From: 21-14-0-10-32-9 sp964501945
GTDB lineage: Archaea; Nanobdellota; Nanobdellia; Woesearchaeales; 21-14-0-10-32-9
Reading direction: 5' to 3'
Assembly (NCBI GenBank): GCA_964501945.1
Contig: CAZCTY010000017.1
Span: 1 to 20,724, forward strand
DNA length: 20,724 nt
The position numbers were made by a program, and so were the translations under genes. The notes beneath the pieces were generated by a model that saw nothing but the letters and a program-made list of their open reading frames with translations, made no database searches and was not told the origin of the DNA. Below, piece by piece: positions 13,828-20,348 of this stretch (position 1 is its first letter; each line of letters starts with the position of its first letter).

Positions 13828-14388
13828 ATGGATAAAATAAAAGAAGCTGTATCGCAACCTATCGTCATGTTCTTGCTAGGTATGGCTACAGCCTTAATTA
13901 TTCTTGCAAATATAACTCCTGCAATAGCTCAAAGTAATGGTATTACTAAAGATAATGATTTTATTAATAATTTAGCTGTTTTAAACACTGAGACTCCTCG
14001 TCAGAGCGCTGATGAGCGTGATAGGCCAAGTCCTGCTAATTTTTTTGATACGAGTCAAATAAAAGTTTATCGTGATCGTGTAATTTTAGAGCAAGAAAAC
14101 ATACTATGGGCAGGCTTTGAGGATACAAAGAGTATGTTACCTGTAATAAACAAAGATTCCAATGCTTTGCAAGTAGTGCCTAATTGTCCTGAGGATATAG
14201 AGCTTGGTGATATTGTTTCTTATAGGTCTGATTATGCTGATGGTGTTATCATTCACAGGGTTATTCATATTGATGAGGATGAGCAAGGGCCTTATTTTGT
14301 TTTAAAAGGCGATAATAATCCTTCATCTGATCCTGGTAGGATTCGTTGTTCTCAAATTGATAGAAAAGTTATTGCTATAATTTATTAA
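13828..14388 (+). CDS. Signal peptidase I-like membrane protein (S26 family)
   Basis: A 186-residue protein with an N-terminal hydrophobic segment (about residues 11-34), a spacer of about 60 residues and a C-terminal peptidase-like domain. Candidate catalytic residues follow the archaeal Ser-His-Asp pattern: Ser102 in KSMLPVI, His143 in IIHRV, and Asp162 in KGDNNPSSDPG (Asp168 nearby). There is no Lys at the bacterial position. The domain would lie outside the membrane and cleave signal peptides or another exported substrate. The long hydrophilic spacer between the membrane segment and the catalytic Ser is unlike a minimal signal peptidase, so it may be a specialised paralogue. It has its own promoter. 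Confidence 0.8.
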   Translation: MDKIKEAVSQPIVMFLLGMATALIILANITPAIAQSNGITKDNDFINNLAVLNTETPRQSADERDRPSPANFFDTSQIKVYRDRVILEQENILWAGFEDTKSMLPVINKDSNALQVVPNCPEDIELGDIVSYRSDYADGVIIHRVIHIDEDEQGPYFVLKGDNNPSSDPGRIRCSQIDRKVIAIIY

Positions 14389-14423
14389 TTTCTTTTATAA
14401 TTATTTGTATTTAAAGAAAATCT

Positions 14424-14462
14424 TTTTATATTATGATGTAATCTCTTGTTTGTATTGGAGGG
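14424..14462 (+). promoter_or_regulatory. TATA box and ribosome binding site of aspS
   Basis: TATA candidate CTTTTTATATTA at 14424-14435 predicts transcription from about 14456. The GGAGGG at 14457-14462 then stands 6 nt before a TTG codon, which supports TTG as the start. Confidence 0.55.
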
Positions 14463-14468
14463 ATATAA

Positions 14469-15875
14469 TTGTTAAGAACGCATACTTGTGGAGAATTGAG
14501 AAAAGAGCATGTTGGTAAAAAAGTTACTTTAGCTGGTTGGGTTAAGACTCATAGGATTCAGGGTCGTGTGAGTTTTATTCTTTTGCGTGATCGTTATGGT
14601 TTAACTCAAGTCTTTGTCAATCCTAGTATTACTAAAGAGATTGGTGAGCTTAGGCGTGAGAGCGTCATTCAAATAACTGGCGAGGTTGTTGCAAGGCCTG
14701 AGAACCAAATCAAAAAAGATATGGCTACTGGTGAAGTTGAGCTTGGCGCGGAATCTGTTAAAGTTTTGAATGTGTCTGAGCCTTTACCTTTAGAGCTTGA
14801 TGAGGGCACTGAGTCTGGTGATGAGACTCGTTTAAAATATAGGTATTTAGATTTAAGGATGCCTACTATGTCTAAGAATATTGAATTAAGGCATAAAGCT
14901 GTTTTATTTGTTCGTGAGTATTTAGATAAGCAGAATTTTTTAGAGATAAACACTCCTATTTTAACTAAATCTACGCCTGAGGGTGCGCGAGACTACTTAG
15001 TTCCAAGCAGGGTACATCAAGGAAAATTCTACGCGCTGCCTCAAGCGCCTCAGCAATACAAGCAACTATTAATGGTTTCTGGTTTTGATAGGTATTTTCA
15101 AATCGCGCCTTGTTTTAGGGATGAGGCTGCTCGTGCTAGTCGTTGCCCAGGCGAGTTCTATCAAATTGATATGGAGATGAGTTTTGTCTCTCAAGATGAT
15201 ATTTTGAAATTAGTTGAAGATATGATGATTAAACTTGTCGAAGAAGTTTTTCCTGATAAGCGTATCACGAAGATTCCTTTTCCTAGAATAAGTTATGATG
15301 AAGCGATGGAAAAATATGGTACTGACAGCCCTGATATTAGGGAGAACAAAGATGATGTTGATGAGCTTGGTTTTTGTTGGGTTGTTGATTTTCCTTTATT
15401 TGCAAAGCAAACTGATGATGATTTTTTTCATGGTGCTGGTAAGGAATTAGCGCCTAGTCATCATATGTTTACTGCGCCTAAAGAAGAAGATATTGCTCTT
15501 CTCGATTCTGCGCCTGAGAAAGCTAAATCGTATCAGCACGATTTGGTTTTAAATGGTTTTGAGGTTGGCGGTGGTAGTATTAGGATTCATGATCCTGCAC
15601 TTCAAGAAAAAATTTTTGATTTGATTGGTTTTGATGAGGCTCAGAAAAAAGAATTCGAGCACATCCTTGAGGCGTTTAAGTATGGTGTTCCTCCTCATGG
15701 TGGTATCGCGCCTGGTCTTGATCGTTTGTTAATGGTTATTCTAGGTAGGAGTACTATTAGGGATGTTATTGCTTTCCCTAAAGATAACTCTGCAAAAGAT
15801 CCTGTTGTTGGCGCACCTAGCATTGTTGGTAAAGATCAATTAGATGAGTTAGGAATTGAGCCTAAGAAAAAATAA
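14469..15875 (+). CDS. aspS: Aspartyl-tRNA synthetase, bacterial type without GAD domain
   Basis: A 468-residue class II synthetase that charges tRNA with aspartate. The N-terminal OB-fold begins RTHTCGELRKEHVGK. The catalytic domain has YRYLDLR (125-130), the motif 1 region through TPEGARDYLVPSR, motif 2 FRDEAARASRCPGEF with Arg217, GGGSIRIHDP (367-376) and motif 3 GLDRLL with Arg419. The wording is clearly bacterial AspRS. However, the GAD insertion of about 100 residues or more, which in bacteria lies between DSPDIR and the WVVDFPLF strand, is replaced by about 10 residues, which explains the shortness (bacterial enzymes are near 590). The start is TTG with GGAGGG upstream; no ATG fits the conserved N-terminus. 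Whether it also charges tRNA-Asn cannot be judged. Confidence 0.93.
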   Translation: MLRTHTCGELRKEHVGKKVTLAGWVKTHRIQGRVSFILLRDRYGLTQVFVNPSITKEIGELRRESVIQITGEVVARPENQIKKDMATGEVELGAESVKVLNVSEPLPLELDEGTESGDETRLKYRYLDLRMPTMSKNIELRHKAVLFVREYLDKQNFLEINTPILTKSTPEGARDYLVPSRVHQGKFYALPQAPQQYKQLLMVSGFDRYFQIAPCFRDEAARASRCPGEFYQIDMEMSFVSQDDILKLVEDMMIKLVEEVFPDKRITKIPFPRISYDEAMEKYGTDSPDIRENKDDVDELGFCWVVDFPLFAKQTDDDFFHGAGKELAPSHHMFTAPKEEDIALLDSAPEKAKSYQHDLVLNGFEVGGGSIRIHDPALQEKIFDLIGFDEAQKKEFEHILEAFKYGVPPHGGIAPGLDRLLMVILGRSTIRDVIAFPKDNSAKDPVVGAPSIVGKDQLDELGIEPKKK

Positions 15876-15905
15876 TTTTCTTTAACATTTTTTTTATTTT
15901 TTTAT
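15876..15905. terminator. T-rich tract between convergent genes
   Basis: Several T-runs follow the aspS stop in the plus strand (ATTTTCTTTAACATTTTTTT then more T). They would terminate aspS; the convergent surface-protein gene ends at 15902. Confidence 0.45.
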
Positions 15906-17005
15906 TTTTTGTTAAGTTTTTTTGATATTTTCTTGTATTTTTTATATGTTATAATTGTTAATATTAGTAAGATCATGAGTGATATTATTATGAGAGTTAA
16001 ATAAATATTTGTCTCTTTATCTTTTTGCGATTCATATTTTATCTCGCCGTCCACATACACTGTGCCGTCTCTTATCTCGAAGTCATATTCATTTGTGTAG
16101 TATTCTCCTATGTTTAAACGGGTTTTGAATTGTTCGTCTACTCTAAAAATTAGTGGTACTTCTACAACACTCTCAGGAGTCGTTTTAAATTTTTGTGTTT
16201 CACATTCTCGCCCTCTCATTTGTGCTATTATGCTCAAATCACTTATTTCCTCTGGCCAGTCATTTTTTACTAATATGTTTAGTGTGATTAATTCTCCATC
16301 TAAATTATCGACTTCTATGTCTTTTATCTCTATTTTTGGTGTTCCTATTTGAAATGTGTTTGTTATTTGTTTTGTTTTATCATCGTAGTTAATTGTTAAT
16401 TTAGCATCATACGCTCCTTTTGGGAGCGATTCGCCTAATTTTTTTGTTATCTCTATCTCTTCTCTGCCTTTTATATTAAAAGTTCTTATTTTCTCTATAT
16501 TATTAATTTCTAGTGTACTTTGTGCATTTTCTACATCATTTAATCCTTCATTTTTTATTTGTATTATGTATGGGCCTGTTCCATTTTTATTTGGTATCGG
16601 CGCGCTTATTTTTGCATTTAATTTGGCATTTTCTTCATATACTAATAATGATACACTTATTGCATTTCCAGAAACTACAGCTATTTGTGAATCGGTTTCT
16701 TGTGTTCTTAATGCGATTATTCTTGCATTTTGCGTTTCGTTATATTTTTGTTTTTTTATTTTTGCTGTTAGTATTTTCTCTGTTTGATTTTCTGTTAGTG
16801 TTATTTTGTTTTCTTCTAATTCTAAAAAGTCATCTCCTTCTATTTTTAATTCTACGTCCATATTTATTTGTTGTCTATTTGTTATTTTAAATTCAAAGTA
16901 TTCCTCATCTTCGCTAAGTTCTACTCTTGCAGGTGCTACTCCTTGCGCGAGTGCTATTGTTGGTAATAATAGTATGATTGTAATTATTAATATTATTTGT
17001 TTCAC
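15902..17005 (-). CDS. Exported membrane-anchored protein with beta-sandwich domains
   Basis: A protein of 367 residues if started at the GTG at 17005. A signal peptide (KQIILIITIILLLPTIALA) is followed by a mature part beginning QGVAPARVEL. Two or three Ig-like or CARDB/NEW3-like beta-sandwich segments can be guessed from alternating strands (for example GPYIIQIKNEGLNDVENAQ and ITLNILVKNDWPEEISDLS). A C-terminal helix (about residues 333-353) and a Lys-rich tail anchor it in the membrane. The GTG start overlaps the TGA of the upstream gene as GTGA, a sign of translational coupling; an ATG at 17020 would extend it by 5 residues. Probably an envelope protein working with its upstream partner. 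No specific function is evident. Confidence 0.75.
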   Translation of the reverse strand: MKQIILIITIILLLPTIALAQGVAPARVELSEDEEYFEFKITNRQQINMDVELKIEGDDFLELEENKITLTENQTEKILTAKIKKQKYNETQNARIIALRTQETDSQIAVVSGNAISVSLLVYEENAKLNAKISAPIPNKNGTGPYIIQIKNEGLNDVENAQSTLEINNIEKIRTFNIKGREEIEITKKLGESLPKGAYDAKLTINYDDKTKQITNTFQIGTPKIEIKDIEVDNLDGELITLNILVKNDWPEEISDLSIIAQMRGRECETQKFKTTPESVVEVPLIFRVDEQFKTRLNIGEYYTNEYDFEIRDGTVYVDGEIKYESQKDKETNIYLTLIIISLMILLILTIITYKKYKKISKKLNKK

Positions 17006-18255
17006 TCTCCACTCACCCATGTAAAGCTTAATGTTGATGTCTTTGGTCCTGGCGGCTCAAATTGCGGGACATCTAACAATATATCTACTAGTACTTCGTT
17101 GTTTCCAACAAAATCTAGTTCTCTAATTAGATCATTCATTGTTGCGCCTACATTTAGCCAGCTTGTTTGTGATTGTCCTGTATTAAATGAGGTATCTGAT
17201 ATTGCTTTTATTCTCCAATGACTTGTTCCTAATGTTTCTGTTTCCCATAGGCTTTGTGAGGTTGTAATTGTTGAGGCATCTGATTTTACATTCCCATAAT
17301 TTACAAAGCTAAATGGTTCTGGAGTATTATCTTCTGTTGTGTATGTTTCTCCTACTTGTAATTCTCCAAAGTTTATTGAGTCTTGTTCTATTACAACGTC
17401 AACTTCTTCTACTATTGTAAATGTTGATACCTCGCTCCACTCACTCTCTCTATCTTGCGTATATGCTTTAACTCTCCAATAATATGTGTTAAAATCCATT
17501 GGGCTTGGGACTTGAAAGCTATTTGTGTTTAGTTCTGTTTCATCTATTGTTGTTGATGTAAATTCGTCATTTGTTGAAACTTCTAGTTTATAATCGGAAT
17601 ATCCTCCTTCGGGGTTGTCTATATTCGTCCATGAAAATTCTGGGAGTCTATCTGTTAGAAGGTGGTCTTCATCTACAGGGTACAATAATATTGGTATGTC
17701 TAACCCTGCATCTAAATAACAACATATATTCATATCATAGTGTCCACATTCTGCTGCGTGTGCATTTGTTAAATCTCCGTATCCGTCATTGTTTTCTGAT
17801 GATGCTATGCTAATTAAGCATTCATAATCCTCCGGGCAGGTATCTGTTGTTGCAACGCAGTTATCGTCTTCGCTTCCAGCACCCATGCATACAGGGTTAT
17901 TATATGTTTGAGTTGTAAAGTCTTGTGCGAATTGTACGTGGGCATTTGTTTGATCTGATAATCTAAGTATTTCTATTGTCTCCTCGCTCGCGCAATCCAA
18001 TTCTACTGCTTGTCCGTCAACATCACAGCACAGAGAGTAAGGGTATCCTGGGCTATCGTAATCTCTAAGTTCGAGGTGGGCGTTGTTGTATCCTGAGCCG
18101 TCGACGCTCATTAATTTTAAAACTGTGAATTCTTGACTGCAGTCTTGTGTTGGCAATATGTTGCAGCTTAAATCGCTCAAGACAGTAGGTGTGCTAATTA
18201 TTATGATTATTGTAAGAAAAAATGTTTTAATTAGTGTTTTTTGTGTATTATTCAA
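17002..18255 (-). CDS. Exported Cys-rich protein with NAH repeats and FN3-like domain
   Basis: A 417-residue secreted protein starting at TTG (18255); GGTGAG lies upstream and no ATG precedes the signal peptide. After the signal peptide (ending about residue 27) comes a Cys-rich region of about 155 residues in which Asn-Ala-His recurs at 58-60, 104-106 and 164-166, with Cys pairs (SLCCD and NICCY) after the first and third. A fibronectin III-like domain spans about 187-282 (LPEFSWTNID, TYYWRVKAYTQDRESEWSEV). A final beta-rich domain (about 285-417) contains INFGELQVGETY and ends PPGPKTSTLSFTWVSGE. The downstream membrane-anchored gene overlaps it by 4 nt. The pair look like surface or S-layer-associated proteins. 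I know of no assigned function. Confidence 0.75.
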   Translation of the reverse strand: MNNTQKTLIKTFFLTIIIIISTPTVLSDLSCNILPTQDCSQEFTVLKLMSVDGSGYNNAHLELRDYDSPGYPYSLCCDVDGQAVELDCASEETIEILRLSDQTNAHVQFAQDFTTQTYNNPVCMGAGSEDDNCVATTDTCPEDYECLISIASSENNDGYGDLTNAHAAECGHYDMNICCYLDAGLDIPILLYPVDEDHLLTDRLPEFSWTNIDNPEGGYSDYKLEVSTNDEFTSTTIDETELNTNSFQVPSPMDFNTYYWRVKAYTQDRESEWSEVSTFTIVEEVDVVIEQDSINFGELQVGETYTTEDNTPEPFSFVNYGNVKSDASTITTSQSLWETETLGTSHWRIKAISDTSFNTGQSQTSWLNVGATMNDLIRELDFVGNNEVLVDILLDVPQFEPPGPKTSTLSFTWVSGE

Positions 18256-18393
18256 GTGTTATCTCACCGTTATTTTATTTTATTATGTAATGTCTATTAT
18301 TATGTCTTATTTAAGTATTTTTTTATTTTTTCAGGATTTTTCCGTTATTTTTCCATGATTCTTTTCATTAATAATAATTTTTATGAACATGCT

Positions 18394-18454
18394 AGTTTCA
18401 AGTCAACAAATATTATCAGTTTCTTTTATTTGAAACTGTTTTTTTTATGGTTTC
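18394..18454 (+). promoter_or_regulatory. Cluster of GTTTCA motifs, operator candidate
   Basis: AGTTTCAA (18394-18401) has a perfect inverted partner TTGAAACT (18430-18437). Inside, CAGTTTC (18417-18423) pairs with GAAACTG (18432-18438) around an 8-nt loop. A further GGTTTCA stands at about 18449. Four related motifs within 61 bp, ending about 22 bp before the TATA box, look like binding sites for a regulator, possibly the winged-helix protein encoded next. A T-run follows the hairpin, but no gene precedes it on this strand. Confidence 0.5.
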
Positions 18455-18476
18455 ATTTAGGAGCAACTATGGAAAA

Positions 18477-18486
18477 ATTTATATAC
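18477..18486 (+). promoter_or_regulatory. TATA box of the thiol-redox operon
   Basis: ATTTATATAC, preceded by GGAAAAA as a BRE-like element, is centred 27 nt before the ATG at 18509. The operon mRNA is therefore probably leaderless. Confidence 0.6.
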
Positions 18487-18508
18487 TAGTTAGAGTTTTT
18501 TTCCTCTA

Positions 18509-18976
18509 ATGAAGTTGAGGGATGGTGTTTTATTAGTCGGTGGTTTGTCTTTTATAACTTTAGTGATATTTCTAAGTCTTTTACTTGCAGATAGATTCCA
18601 AGTTAGGGGTTGTGGTTGTCCAAAAGTTGTATCTCATAATTTTGTATGGTTATTTATTTTGCTCGCCATAATCTTTGTTGGTGCACTTTTATATTATTTG
18701 TTTTCTTTAAAAATTGAGAAAAAAGAAAAAATAATATCAAAAAACATGGAAGTTTTAAATTCGATACTGGATGATGATGAGAATAATTTTTTAGATTTAA
18801 TTGTAAGTAATGATGGTGTGATGTCTCAATCAGCGCTCTCTAATTCTCATGGTAAAATAAAAGCACATAGAGTATTAAAAAAGCTTGAGGAAAAAAACAT
18901 AATAGACATCAAAAAAGAAGGAAAAACCAATAAAGTAATTTTAAAAAAGGAGTTAAAGGAGGAACTTGTAAAATGA
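18509..18976 (+). CDS. Membrane-bound winged-helix regulator with outside Cys-Gly-Cys
   Basis: A 155-residue protein with two TM helices (about 7-27 and 46-66), a loop of about 18 residues between them, and a cytoplasmic winged-helix domain (about 80-150: ILDDDENNFLDLIVSNDGVM, then RVLKKLEEKNIIDIKKEG). It resembles the membrane-associated HTH proteins of COG2512. The positive residues after TM2 place both termini inside and the loop outside. The loop carries Cys35-Gly-Cys37, a vicinal dithiol motif. Together with the downstream thiol-relay genes, this suggests that it senses extracytoplasmic redox state and controls the operon; that is inference. Its stop overlaps the next start as ATGA. Confidence 0.8.
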   Translation: MKLRDGVLLVGGLSFITLVIFLSLLLADRFQVRGCGCPKVVSHNFVWLFILLAIIFVGALLYYLFSLKIEKKEKIISKNMEVLNSILDDDENNFLDLIVSNDGVMSQSALSNSHGKIKAHRVLKKLEEKNIIDIKKEGKTNKVILKKELKEELVK

Positions 18977-20106
18977 AAAAATTGTTCGTTTTGGCTTTAT
19001 TTATATTTATATTTATTAATAGTGGTTTTGTTAGTGCTCAAGGTACTGTTGATGAGATTCATTTCTTTGAGCAAAGAGGATGTCCTGATTGTGCTAGGAT
19101 GAAAGAATTCTTAGATGAATACATAGTTCCTAATTATCCTGATGTTGAAATTATTACTTATTCTATTATGTCCTCTGATAATCAGGATAGATTTCATGAG
19201 ATGATGGCTGAGCGTGGTGTTGATGATTATAATTTAATTGTTCCAACTTTATTTATTGAGGATAACTATTTTCAAAATTTTTATGAGGGGGATAAGGATT
19301 TAATTAAAAGGGCTATTGAAGGCGATGATGTTCAAGATGAAATATTTGTTGTTAGAGGCGAGGGTAGAGCTAATATTCCTTTCTTTGGCGAGGTTGATGT
19401 TAGTGCTTGGTCTCTTCCTGTTCTTGCTGCTGTTATTGGTACTGTTGATGGTTTAAATGTTTGTTCTATTGGTGCGCTTATTTTGATTTTGTCTTTGGTT
19501 TTATCTTCATTTAAGTCTCGTAGGAAAATTTTCTTTTTTGGTGGTTTATTTATTTTTACTACTGTTTTAGTTTATGGTCTTTTAATTTTTGCGTGGACTG
19601 CTCTATTTCATGCTCTTGCATCATACATTGGGGGTATTAACATAGTTATTGGTTTGGCTGCTCTTGGCGGGGGTGCTTTCTTTTTCAAAAAATTCATTGA
19701 TTTTTATAGGTATGGTCCTGCTTGTGAGTATAAATCTAATAAGTATTTAGCGAGAGCTACTAAAAAATTAAAAGAATCTTTTGATGTTGAGGGTAAAACT
19801 GCTTTAATTGCATCTGGTATTATTTTATTTGCTTTTGTTGTTACTTTAGTTGAGCTTCCTTGCTCGTTTGGTTTGCCTATGATTTATGCAGGGGTTCTTG
19901 CAGCTGAGGGTTTATCTACTATGGGTTATGTTTCATATGTTGGGCTTTATTTGTTTTTTTACATGTTAATAGAATTAATAATATTTACTGGTGCGGTAAT
20001 TACAAGGGAAGCGTTTTTAGCAGAGTCTAAATGGATAACTTGGGTTTATTTATTTGGTTCCTTAGTTTTATTGGGTTTATCGTATAATTATTTATTTGGT
20101 TTTTGA
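18973..20106 (+). CDS. Exported thioredoxin domain fused to DsbD-like membrane domain
   Basis: A 377-residue fusion. A signal peptide (to about residue 22) leads to a thioredoxin-fold domain outside the membrane with Cys37-Pro-Asp-Cys40 and the cis-proline loop IVPTLF (Pro91). From about residue 145 a DsbD/CcdA-like membrane domain with six likely helices follows. Its two candidate electron-transfer cysteines are Cys164 (GLNVCSIGAL) and Cys297 (VELPCSFGLP), in the first and fourth helices as in DsbD. Cys251 in a loop is additional. The protein would carry electrons from a cytoplasmic thioredoxin or glutaredoxin across the membrane to its own CPDC site and then to exported disulfides. The order, thioredoxin before the membrane domain, differs from E. 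coli DsbD. It is coupled to the preceding gene by a 4-nt overlap. Confidence 0.9.
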   Translation: MKKLFVLALFIFIFINSGFVSAQGTVDEIHFFEQRGCPDCARMKEFLDEYIVPNYPDVEIITYSIMSSDNQDRFHEMMAERGVDDYNLIVPTLFIEDNYFQNFYEGDKDLIKRAIEGDDVQDEIFVVRGEGRANIPFFGEVDVSAWSLPVLAAVIGTVDGLNVCSIGALILILSLVLSSFKSRRKIFFFGGLFIFTTVLVYGLLIFAWTALFHALASYIGGINIVIGLAALGGGAFFFKKFIDFYRYGPACEYKSNKYLARATKKLKESFDVEGKTALIASGIILFAFVVTLVELPCSFGLPMIYAGVLAAEGLSTMGYVSYVGLYLFFYMLIELIIFTGAVITREAFLAESKWITWVYLFGSLVLLGLSYNYLFGF

Positions 20107-20111
20107 GGTGA
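20105..20111 (+). promoter_or_regulatory. Ribosome binding site GAGGTGA of the glutaredoxin-like gene
   Basis: GAGGTGA begins within the stop codon of the preceding gene and stands 6 nt before the ATG at 20118. An out-of-frame ATG at 20113 is closer and is not used by the conserved reading frame. Confidence 0.55.
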
Positions 20112-20117
20112 TATGAG

Positions 20118-20348
20118 ATGAGTAGAGTAAAAATTTATACAACGCCGATTTGTCTTGAATGTGAGAAGGCAAAAAAGTACTTCAAAGAAAACAATATTGA
20201 CTTTGAGGAAATAGATACTTTTGAAAACAAAGATGAAGCTGATAAGGCTTTTAAAAAAGCAGGTTTGAAGAAAATTCCTATAATTGAAATTGGTGATGTG
20301 GCGTTTGCTGGTTTTGATAAGAAAAAAATTGAAGAACATTTAAAATGA
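20118..20348 (+). CDS. Glutaredoxin/NrdH-like thiol-disulfide protein
   Basis: A 76-residue cytoplasmic thioredoxin-fold protein. The active site is Cys12-Leu-Glu-Cys15 after the first strand (VKIYTTPIC), and the cis-proline loop is KIPIIEIGD (Pro54). Length and layout fit the glutaredoxin/NrdH group, which in many archaea is reduced by a thioredoxin reductase rather than by glutathione. It sits between the DsbD-like gene (11 nt apart) and the thioredoxin reductase gene (4-nt overlap), so it is the likely shuttle between them. A role with ribonucleotide reductase is an alternative. Confidence 0.9.
   Translation: MSRVKIYTTPICLECEKAKKYFKENNIDFEEIDTFENKDEADKAFKKAGLKKIPIIEIGDVAFAGFDKKKIEEHLK

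Larger units (their letters stand above)
18256..18508. other. Divergent regulatory region of 253 bp
   Basis: No gene is seen. The region separates the exported-protein pair from the thiol-redox operon. It is T-rich and contains a cluster of GTTTCA-type motifs and a hairpin between 18394 and 18454, listed separately, and the TATA box for the operon at 18477-18486. Confidence 0.6.

Noticed and set aside
18417..18446. Hairpin plus T-run as an intrinsic terminator
   Set aside because: No plus-strand gene lies upstream, and the GTTTCA motifs recur outside the hairpin, which fits an operator better.
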